From JBOGXA01 sp050694175 (GTDB lineage Bacteria; Actinomycetota; CADDZG01; WHSQ01): 64,000 bases of DNA. Below the pieces are notes generated by a model. It saw only the letters and a program-made list of their open reading frames with translations. It did no database searches and was not told where the DNA came from. A program made the translations under genes and the position numbers. The stretch is from positions 1 to 64,000 of the forward strand of contig JBOGXA010000011.1 in NCBI GenBank assembly GCA_050694175.1, read 5' to 3'. Shown in pieces: positions 25,281 through 32,686 of this stretch (position 1 is its first letter; each line of letters begins with the position of its first letter).

Positions 25281-27194
25281 GTGAATAGAAGGCTGTTAGC
25301 CGTTCTGGCGGCGCTCGGGCTGGTGGCTTCGACCGCGGGATTTGCATCCGGGGCCCAGAAAACGCGAGCGCCCGATAACAAGAAGATGCGCACCGCCTCG
25401 CCGCTCAGGCTCAGTGGGCCGCCATCTCGCCAGCATGGTGCCGGTGGCGGGCACCTCCCGCCGGTGCAACGAAACGTCGAGCTGATAGGCCGCGAGCGCC
25501 TGACCGATATTCGCTTCGGGATCGGCGACGTCCACTACTACAAGGGCTACGCGTACGTGGCGAAGTGGGCGCCCTCGTGCCCGAACGGCGGCGTCGATGT
25601 CGTCGACGTCCGGCGGCCGCGGAACCCGAGGAAGGTTGCGTTCATCCCGGCGGGCCCGCACGACTACGTCGGCGAGGGCGTCCACGCGATCCACATCGAC
25701 AACCGCCACTTCAAGGGCGATGTGCTGCTCGTCAACCACGAGGCGTGCGACGCTGAGGGCCTCAACGGCATCTCGCTGTGGGACGTCACGAATCCGGCCG
25801 ACCCGTGGCCCCTGGCGCTGCACCAGGGTGACTTCGATATCTTCGGTCCACCGGTCGCCAACTCGGTCCACAGCGTCCTCGGGTTCAAGCTCGGAAAAAA
25901 GGCCTACGCGGTCCTGGTCGACAACTTCGAGTTCGAAGACGTCGACATCATGGACATCTCCGACCCAGGCCGGCCGGTGCTCATCTCGGAGACCGGTAGT
26001 GACGACTGGCCGGAACTGACCGTTGACGGAAACGGGGGTAACTTCTTCCATCACGACGTGTGGTTCAAGCGAATCGACGGAGTGCCAATCCTCGGCGTGA
26101 GCTACTGGGATGCGGGCTGGGTGTTTCTGAACGTCAGCAACCCGGTCAACCCAACGTATATTTACGACACCAACTATCCGGCCACAGACATGCTCGGCTT
26201 CAGTCCGCCGGAAGGCAATGCTCACCAAGGGGAGTGGAGCAAGGACTCGAGGTTCTGGCTCGGAACCGACGAGGACTTCAGCCCCCACCGCATCGAGTCG
26301 TTGTCGATCACGACCGGGCCGAATGCCGGCGAGCACGATGCTGTGGCGGTCGGGGGTGGCGCGTCGCCGGCGATTCTTCCCGACGAGGAGCTGAACGGGC
26401 CGGTCGTCTACGGCGGCTACGGTTGCCCGCCCGAGCTGTACCCGGGTGCCCTTCCGGTACCGCAACGGAGCGACTACGAGCTCGATCTCGCGGAGGGCGA
26501 GGAGGCGATCCTCGTGCTCCAGCGCGGTCCGTCGAATGACCCGAGTGCACCACACGACGCGTGCTTCCCGGGGGAGAAAGCCAACGAGGCCATCGAAGCG
26601 GGTTGGGACGCGGTCGTGTTGACGAACCGCCACTTCGGCAGCGCCGAGGACGACCATGCCTTCTGCGGCTCGGGGGCGTACCCACCCGAGCCTCCGATCG
26701 TCACGGTGTGCACGACGCACACTGCCCACCACATGATGTTCAACTCGGAGCCGGCTTACGACGTGCCTTACGACCCTTCGAAGGAAGTACCCATCGGGAC
26801 CGAAGGTGAGCGGGTCTCGTCGGTGGCGGAGTTCGACGGGTGGGGCTGGCTCAACATGTATGACTTCAGAACCGGCGAATACATCGACGCGTGGGCGCCG
26901 CGGGCGACGCTGAATCCGAACCGCGCAACGGGCTTCGGCGACCTGACCGTTCACGAGATCGCCACCGACATGAGAAAGGGCAGCAACCTCGGCTACCTGT
27001 CGTGGTATGACGCCGGGCTCCAGGTCGTTAAATGGAGCAGGAACGGCATCAGGAATGCGGGTGCCTACAGGCACGCGGCCGGCAACAACTTCTGGGGCGT
27101 GAGCCTGCAGAAACGCGGCAACCGTCGTCCGCTGATCTACATGTCGGACATGGACAGCGGTCTGTGGATCTTCAAGTACACGGGCCCTGAGTAG
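25281..27194 (+). CDS. secreted LVIVD-repeat protein with PA-like insertion, paralogue 2
   Basis: 637 aa from a GTG at 25281 with GGGGGGT upstream. It is collinear with paralogue 1: signal peptide ending GFASGAQ, YVAKWAPSCPNGGVDVVDVRRPRNPRKVAFIPAG, GEGVHAIHIDNRHFKGDVLLVNHEACDAEG, GISLWDVTNPADPWPL, EDVDIMDISDPGRPVLI, FHHDVWFKRI, GFSPPEGNAHQGEWSKDSRFWLG, ending SGLWIFKYTGPE. The PA-like insertion is divergent: VLQRGPSNDPSAPHDACFPGEKANEAIEAGWDAVVLTNRH has an extra loop. It arose by tandem duplication with paralogue 1 but has its own promoter and terminator. Conserved HEAC and HHD motifs suggest a shared ligand site. Confidence 0.85.
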   Translation: MNRRLLAVLAALGLVASTAGFASGAQKTRAPDNKKMRTASPLRLSGPPSRQHGAGGGHLPPVQRNVELIGRERLTDIRFGIGDVHYYKGYAYVAKWAPSCPNGGVDVVDVRRPRNPRKVAFIPAGPHDYVGEGVHAIHIDNRHFKGDVLLVNHEACDAEGLNGISLWDVTNPADPWPLALHQGDFDIFGPPVANSVHSVLGFKLGKKAYAVLVDNFEFEDVDIMDISDPGRPVLISETGSDDWPELTVDGNGGNFFHHDVWFKRIDGVPILGVSYWDAGWVFLNVSNPVNPTYIYDTNYPATDMLGFSPPEGNAHQGEWSKDSRFWLGTDEDFSPHRIESLSITTGPNAGEHDAVAVGGGASPAILPDEELNGPVVYGGYGCPPELYPGALPVPQRSDYELDLAEGEEAILVLQRGPSNDPSAPHDACFPGEKANEAIEAGWDAVVLTNRHFGSAEDDHAFCGSGAYPPEPPIVTVCTTHTAHHMMFNSEPAYDVPYDPSKEVPIGTEGERVSSVAEFDGWGWLNMYDFRTGEYIDAWAPRATLNPNRATGFGDLTVHEIATDMRKGSNLGYLSWYDAGLQVVKWSRNGIRNAGAYRHAAGNNFWGVSLQKRGNRRPLIYMSDMDSGLWIFKYTGPE

Positions 27195-27219
27195 AGCTGG
27201 ACGGAGAACGGGTTAGTGG

Positions 27220-27249
27220 CCTCGGCCCCCGGGAAACCGGGGGCCGAGG
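27220..27249 (+). terminator. intrinsic terminator of LVIVD-PA paralogue 2
   Basis: CCTCGGCCCCCGG (27220-27232), loop GAAA, CCGGGGGCCGAGG (27237-27249), then CCTTTCC. It is a 13-bp perfect stem, nearly identical to the terminator at 25017. Confidence 0.85.
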
Positions 27250-27267
27250 CCTTTCCAGGGCCCCGCT

Positions 27268-27318
27268 CATCGAGCGTGAGTTTGGCGTTCGCATAAGCCG
27301 GCGCACTCACACTCGATA
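27268..27318. repeat. palindromic intergenic element, copy D
   Basis: ATCGAGCGTGAGT (27269-27281) pairs at 12 of 13 positions with ACTCACACTCGAT (27305-27317). It is the same family as copies A-C. It sits between the terminator of paralogue 2 and the rRNA promoter, about 30 bases from the latter. Confidence 0.6.
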
Positions 27319-27346
27319 CTGCGGGCGGGCCCCCGACTGGCTTCGG

Positions 27347-27376
27347 TTGACGGCCCAGCGTCCCCGGCCCTAGAAT
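27347..27376 (+). promoter_or_regulatory. promoter of the 23S-5S rRNA unit
   Basis: TTGACG (27347-27352), 18 bases, TAGAAT (27371-27376), close to the housekeeping consensus, about 225 bases before the mature 23S end. No 16S gene or tRNA lies between, so this promoter serves the 23S-5S unit directly. Confidence 0.7.
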
Positions 27377-27477
27377 GGCCGACGCTGTTCAGGCGAGAGA
27401 AGGGGTTTTTCGTTGCTCGAGACTTTCCCGGGGGTGACTGCGTAGCGACGGTCGCGCGACCGAAGCCGCCCAGCCCC

Positions 27478-27501
27478 GCCGGCCTGCGTGCCGGCATTTT
27501 T
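27478..27501 (+). terminator. terminator-like hairpin in the rRNA leader
   Basis: GCCGGC (27478-27483), loop CTGCGT, GCCGGC (27490-27495), then ATTTTT. It lies between the rRNA promoter and 23S, so either it is passed by rRNA antitermination, or the promoter makes a short leader RNA of about 120 nt that ends here. Further hairpins follow: CGGTCGCGCGACCG just upstream and GAGAAGCGTGCTTCTC at about 27540-27555. Confidence 0.5.
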
Positions 27502-27573
27502 GTGCCCGGAAACGGGCGAGATCGGGAAAATCGAAAGCCGAGAAGCGTGCTTCTCTCGGGCGAACCTTGGAAA

Positions 27574-27592
27574 CTCCATAGCGAGCGCGAGC
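27574..27592 (+). other. 5' arm of the 23S rRNA processing stem
   Basis: CTCCATAGCGAGCGCGAGC pairs at 18 of 19 positions with 32457-32475 just beyond the 23S 3' end. This is the long stem that encloses pre-23S rRNA and is cut by RNase III. It also fixes the limits of the mature gene. Confidence 0.75.
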
Positions 27593-28124
27593 ATCTATAC
27601 CAAGCTATTAAGAGCGTACGGTGGATGCCTTGGCGCTAGGAGCCGACGAAGGACGTGGCAGGCTGCGATAAGCCCCGGGTAGGCGCCAAACAACCTTTGA
27701 TCCGGGGATGTCCGAATGGGGAAACCCGCCGGTGGTCATGCGCCGGCACTCAGGTCTGAATACATAGGGCCTGAGGGGGAACCGGGTGAACTGAAACATC
27801 TAAGTAACCCGAGGAAGAGAAAACAAACGTGAGTCCCTGAGTAGCGGCGAGCGAAACGGGATCAGCCCAAACTCCTGTGGTGTTAAAGCCTGGTGGCGTT
27901 GCCACAGGGGGGTCGTGGGACCCATCCGATCGAGCACCAGATCGATCAGGGAGTTACAAAGTCAGCGGCTAATCGAACCAGTCTGGAAAGTCTGGCCATA
28001 GAAGGTAATAGCCCTGTAGGTGAAAGCCGACTGATCTCCCGATGGTGTTCCCAAGTAGCACGGAGCCCGTGGAATTCCGTGCGAATTTGCGAGGCCCACC
28101 TCGTAAGGCTAACTACTTCCTAGC

Positions 28125-28170
<46 letters not shown>

Positions 28171-28307
28171 GGGAGGGGAGTGAAATAGTACCTGAACCCG
28201 TACGCTTACAAACAGTCGGAGCAGCGACTTTGTCGTTGTGACGGCGTGCCTTTTGAAGAATGAGCCGGCGAGTTAGCGATGCGTGGCGAGGTTAAGGCGA
28301 GAGCCGT

Positions 28308-28338
<31 letters not shown>

Positions 28339-28731
28339 ACTTAGTCGCGTGTCCTAGACCCGAAGCCGGGTGATCTATCCATGGGCAGGGTGAAGCGGAG
28401 GTAAGACTTCGTGGAGGCCCGAACCCACCAGGGTTGAAAACCTGGGGGATGACCTGTGGATAGGGGTGAAAGGCCAATCAAACCCGGTGATAGCTGGTTC
28501 TCCCCGAAATGCATTTAGGTGCAGCGTCAGGCGTTCAGTATCGGTGGTAGAGCACTGGATGGGCTAGGGGGCCAACAAGCTTACCGAACTCAGCCAAACT
28601 CCGAATGCCGATACTCCAGAGCCTGGCAGTGAGACTACGGGGGATAAGCTCCGTGGTCGAGAGGGAAACAGCCCAGATCGCCAGCTAAGGTCCCTAAATC
28701 TTTGCTAAGTGGGAAAGGATGTGAAGTTGCC

Positions 28732-28783
<52 letters not shown>

Positions 28784-29696
28784 CAGCTCACTGGTCGAGT
28801 GATTTCGCGCCGACAATGTAGCGGGGCTAAGCAAAGTACCGAAGCTGCGGGATTGTCGTTCTTCGGAGCGATGATCGGTAGGGGAGCGTTGTGACAACTG
28901 TGAAGCTTCACCGTGAGGTGGGGTGGAGTGGTCACAAGTGCGAATGCCGGCATGAGTAGCGAAATGGAAGCGAGAAACTTCCACGCCGTATGTCCAAGGG
29001 TTCCTGGGGAAGGTTAATCCGCCCAGGGTAAGTCGGGACCTAAGCCGAGGCCGACAGGCGTAGGCGATGGACAACTGGTTGATATTCCAGTACCACCACA
29101 CGCGCGCCCACTCCAAGATGGGTTGCTAAGGAAAGCCCTTCGGGGCCTACCGACCCACCCATGGCGGAGAGCAAGGGGGTGACGGAGGAGGGTAGTCGGA
29201 CCCACGCGATGGTTGACGTGGGGTAAGCAGGTAGGGAGGCCTCTTAGGAAAATCCGGGAGGCCATTAATCCTGAGATGTGATGCCGACCCGCTTGAGGGG
29301 AAGCCGATAAGCCCATGCTCCCGAGAAAAGCCTCTAGCCAGCTCGTGTGGTGCCCGTACCCCAAACCGACTCAGGTGGACAGGTAGAGAATACCGAGGCG
29401 ATCGAGTGAACCCTGGTTAAGGAACTCGGCAAATTGGCCGCGTAACTTCGGGATAAGCGGCGCCATTGTTGGTGATGGGATTCGCTCCCTGAGCTGATGA
29501 TGGTCGCAGAAACCAGGCCCAAGCGACTGTTTACTAAAAACACAGGAGCGTGCTAAGCCGTAAGGCGCCGTATACGCTCTGACGCCTGCCCGGTGCCGGA
29601 AGGTTAAGGGGAAGGGTTAGCTGGGACTTCGGTCCCAGCAAAGCTCTGAACCTAAGCCCCGGTAAACGGCGGTCGTAACTATAACGATCCTAAGGT

Positions 29697-30045
29697 AGGA
29701 AGCCCCTTGGCAGGCAGGGGGCGCTGCCCCTCCCGACGGCAACGTCGGTGAGTGCAGCCGGCTATATGCTGGAAAACCCGGTCGTATCCGTACGGTACTC
29801 GTCTGTTGTGTCACACCCTCTCGTTAGGTTGGTGACATGACGGGCAGTGACAAACCGAAGGTGAGTGATCTCACTGAGATCACGCCGGAAAATCAGCAGG
29901 AAACCGCGAAGGCGGGATCCTCAGAGACCATACGCCGGCTCTCTTCTCGGATCCGTAGAAGAGGAAGAGATGGTCCGGACCCTATGGCGACATAGGGAGA
30001 CCGGCAGAAATGTCCGGTCCCATCGGCCAGATGGTAACAGTTTCC
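29697..30045 (+). mobile_element. group I intron 1 in 23S rRNA (site about L1931)
   Basis: 349 bases interrupt the conserved CCTAAGGTAGCGAAATTCC after the equivalent of E. coli U1931, the site also used by Thermotoga introns. The edges are uncertain by two bases because AG occurs at both ends. Core elements: AATCAGCAGGAAACC (29891-29905), TCCTCAGAGACCATACGCC (P7/P3 region, 29918-29936) and GATGGTCCGGACCCTATGGC with its hairpin. Intron bases CTGCC near 29730 could pair with GGTAG at the junction. There is no open frame of note. Its core is close to that of intron 4. Confidence 0.88.
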
Positions 30046-30065
30046 AGCGAAATTCCTTGTCGGGT

Positions 30066-30373
30066 AAGCAATGACTTGCCCCTTGAGAGAGTGATCTCTC
30101 TAGCAAATCCGGCTAATAACGGGGAACCCCTCCCTCGAACCATCGAGCGGGGAATCCCGTGGGAAGTCGGGAGCGATCAGCTCCTTGACCCCGTAACGAC
30201 TGAGGTCGAAAGACCGAGATGGCGTTCTCCGTCGGAAGACAAATTTACGGACGCCATAAGACGCCGGCCCTGCTCGTTCCTTCTGTGCCAGCTATCGATT
30301 TCGATGGTGGTGACCGAAAGACCGAAACAGGTGAAGGGATAGTCTGTGCCGCTCGAAAGAGTGGAAGAACACG
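30066..30373 (+). mobile_element. group I intron 2 in 23S rRNA (site L1951)
   Basis: 308 bases inserted after the equivalent of E. coli U1951 (GTCGGGT | AAG...), the site of the Coxiella burnetii L1951 intron. P1 is clear: GGGTAAG pairs with CTTGCCC, giving a U-G pair at the splice site and a CAATGA loop. The intron ends in G (...AGAACACG), then exon AAGTTCCGACC resumes. Core segment TGACCCCGTAACGACTGAG (30185-30203) is identical to that of intron 3, and GGGATAGTCTG is the P7 strand. No homing endonuclease frame. Confidence 0.9.
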
Positions 30374-30921
30374 AAGTTCCGACCTGCACGAATGGCGCAA
30401 CGACTTGGGCACTGTCTCAACCGGGGACTCGGCGAAATTGCAGTACGAGTAAAGATGCTCGTTACCCGCGGAAGGACGGAAAGACCCTAGGACCTTTACT
30501 GCAGCTTGATATTGGAGTTTGGGGCGTTCTGTGTAGGATAGGCGGGAGGCTTTGAAACCTGGACGCCAGTTCAGGTGGAGCCGACCTTGAAATACCGCCC
30601 TGAATGTTCTGGGCTTCTAACCCGGGCCCGTTATCCGGGTCGGGAACAGTGTCAGGTGGGCAGTTTCACTGGGGCGGTGGCCTCCTAAACTGTAACGGAG
30701 GCGTTCAAAGGTTCCCTCATCCTGGTCGGCCATCAGGAGTTGAGTGCAAACGCACAAGGGAGCTTGACTGCGAGACAGACATGTCGAGCAGGTGCGAAAG
30801 CAGGAGTTAGTGATCCGGCGGTCCCTCGTGGTAGGGCCGTCGCTCATCGGCTAAAAGGTACCCTAGGGATAACAGGCTGATCGTGCCCAAGAGTCCATAT
30901 CGACGGCACGGTTTGGCACCT

Positions 30922-31728
30922 CAAAATTGGGGTGAGGCAGCAGAAATGCTGACCTAAGTACCGGCTTATAACGGTGGAGCCCAAAACCGTCGCACCCTAT
31001 GCGTACGGTGGGTAATACCGTGGGAAGTCTGTCGGGAGCGCAGCGGTCTATCATCGTCGGCTCACTATTGGGCGACGGTGCGCTGCGCTGCAAGACCAAC
31101 GCACTCCTCGAGATAAACCATTCTGTCCACCAGAAGAGCTATGTTGATTGGAAGTACGAACAACTGGCGAATCTGGTAGCGACTGCACCCAAGCAAAGAA
31201 GCGGAAACGGTGGGCGAGTCGCCTATCGATTCTGTACCAGAAGCCTTCCTGGACTAACGCCGTATTTTCGGCTGTTTTACTCAGAAGGTAGGAAGTTAGT
31301 TCCTGACATTGAGCTAACGGCTTTGAGCCTGGCAGTGTGGTTCATGGACGATGGTTCCAGATCTCGAAGCGCGGTGTATCTGAACACTCAGCAGTTTGAT
31401 GTCTACAGCCAACTGCGATTACTCGAATCCTTGCGAAAGCAATGGGGCATCACGGGCGCCTTAAACCGAGACAAGATCTACTTTCGGATCCGGCTCTCGG
31501 TCGAGAGCTCGGCGAGGCTCGCAAGCGTGATGCACGAGTATCTGCTTCCGGAGTTCAGATACAAACTCCCGCAAGTGACCCCGTAACGACTGAGACGCTA
31601 GTAGCGTCCGGTGGCGCGTCCCGGCTCTTACGAGTCAATCTTTGACCGCCACAACACGCCGGCCCCTCGCCTTTGGTCAGGCAGGGTGGAGATATAGTCT
31701 GCGCCCCCGGTAACGGGGGATAAACGTG
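30922..31728 (+). mobile_element. group I intron 3 in 23S rRNA (site L2500) carrying a LAGLIDADG gene
   Basis: 807 bases inserted after U2500 in the peptidyl-transferase loop (GGCACCT | C...CGTG | CGATGTCGG). P1: CACCTC pairs with GGGGTG, with the U-G pair at the splice site and an AAAATT loop. The last intron base is G. The core 19-mer TGACCCCGTAACGACTGAG (31576-31594) equals that of intron 2, and GGAGATATAGTCTGCGCCCC is the typical 3' P7 block. The endonuclease frame (30999-31586) fills the 5' part and stops inside the core. Intact gene plus intact ribozyme signals suggest recent mobility. Confidence 0.92.
30999..31589 (+). CDS. LAGLIDADG homing endonuclease
   Basis: 195 aa, the usual size of a two-motif monomeric LAGLIDADG enzyme. 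Motif 1 is IIVGSLLGDG (residues 18-27) and motif 2 is LAVWFMDDGS (about 110-119), each with the catalytic acidic residue. DNA-contact regions such as NHSVHQKSYVDWKYEQL, VYLNTQQF and YFRIRLSVESSARL are typical of the LAGLIDADG_2 class. It would cut intronless 23S genes near position 2500 to spread the intron. The stop TAA lies inside the ribozyme core (CCG-TAA-CGACTGAG), so the gene is embedded in the ribozyme. No ribosome site is evident; it is probably expressed weakly from the rRNA precursor. Confidence 0.93.
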
Positions 31729-31761
31729 CGATGTCGGCTCGTCGCATCCTGGGGCTGGAGC

Positions 31762-31798
<37 letters not shown>

Positions 31799-31832
31799 TA
31801 CGCGAGCTGGGTTTAGAACGTCGTGAGACAGT

Positions 31833-32160
31833 GGGTTAAAAACCAAGCTGTCTATAAATCCGGCTAAATGCTGGGAACTCCGAGTATCCGCCGCTACTGC
31901 TCACTATTTGTGCACTGAATGTCGAATAGCGACATTGGAAGCACAGAGAGTGAGGGTGACAATGCGTGCGGTGCGGACAATCAGCAGGAAAGACTGTGCG
32001 TGAGCGCTCCAGCAACGGACAGAATCCTCAGAGGCCATATGCCGGACACGGATTCAGATCCGTGAAGATATGGTCCGACCCCCATGGCGACATGGGGAGC
32101 CAGGCGGAATAGAAACGACCTGGCCGCCGCACTCTCCGGAGAGCGGAGGTAACAGAAGTG
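31833..32160 (+). mobile_element. group I intron 4 in 23S rRNA (site about L2604)
   Basis: 328 bases inserted after the equivalent of E. coli U2604 (GAGACAGT | GGG...AAGTG | TCGGTCCC). P1 pairs AGACAGT of the exon with GCTGTCT at 31847-31853, with the U-G pair at the splice site. The intron ends in G. Core: AATCAGCAGGAAAG (31979-31992), TCCTCAGAGGCCATATGCCGG (32025-32045), GAAGATATGGTCCGAC (32063-32078) and a CCCCATGGCGACATGGGG hairpin. It is clearly akin to intron 1 (same core words, same ATGGCGACAT hairpin). No open frame of note. Confidence 0.9.
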
Positions 32161-32456
32161 TCGGTCCCTATCCTCCGCGGGCGTAGGAGACTTGACGGGA
32201 GCTGTCCCTAGTACGAGAGGACCGGGACGGACGCACCTCTGGTGTGACAGTTGTCGTGCCAACGGCAGGCTGTTTAGCTACGTGCGGATCGGATAAGCGC
32301 TGAAAGCATCTAAGTGCGAAGCCGACCTGAAGATGAGGTCTCCCACCGGATCAACCGGGTAAGGCCCCTTGCTAGACGACAAGGTTGATAGGCCGGAGGT
32401 GTAAGCACAGCAATGTGTTCAGCCGACCGGTACTAATAGGCCGAGGGCTTGGTTTC

Positions 32457-32475
32457 GCTCGCGCTCGCTCTGGAG
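32457..32475 (+). other. 3' arm of the 23S rRNA processing stem
   Basis: GCTCGCGCTCGCTCTGGAG is complementary to 27574-27592 at 18 of 19 positions. It closes the pre-23S stem for RNase III and lies between 23S and 5S. Confidence 0.75.
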
Positions 32476-32524
32476 GGTTCGGGGTTCACCCGACCTGAAC
32501 AGCGATTGACAACTCAATACTCAT

Positions 32525-32644
32525 GTTTCCGGTGGTCATAGCGAAGGGGAAACACCTGGCTCCATTCCGAACCCAGCAGTTAAGCCCTTCAGCGCCGATG
32601 GTACTGCCCTGGAGACGGGGTGGGAGAGTAGGACGCCGCCGGGA
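32525..32644 (+). rRNA. rrf: 5S ribosomal RNA
   Basis: About 118 nt starting TTTCCGGTGGTCATAGCG and ending GTAGGACGCCGCCGGGA, with the conserved CCATTCCGAACCCAGCAGTTAAG in loop B/helix III and GATGGTACTGC. The two ends pair. It follows 23S by about 75 bases in the same transcript. Confidence 0.95.
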
Positions 32645-32656
32645 TTTATCTCACGA

Positions 32657-32680
32657 GAAGCCGCCCAGCCGGGCGGCTTC
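32657..32680 (+). terminator. terminator of the rRNA unit
   Basis: GAAGCCGCCC, loop AGCC, GGGCGGCTTC, then TTCG: a 10-bp perfect stem 13 bases after 5S. Being symmetrical and placed between convergent units, it probably also stops the patatin operon. Confidence 0.85.
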
Positions 32681-32686
32681 TTCGAG

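Noticed and set aside
25296..27074. Long antisense open frame (592 codons) opposite the second LVIVD gene
   Set aside because: It lies wholly opposite a gene with signal peptide, repeats and terminator, has an Arg/Val/Asp-rich composition typical of antisense frames at high GC, and shows no domain.
30219..30452. 77-codon frame in intron 2 as a possible homing endonuclease
   Set aside because: No LAGLIDADG, GIY-YIG or HNH motif, and it runs through the ribozyme core into the exon.
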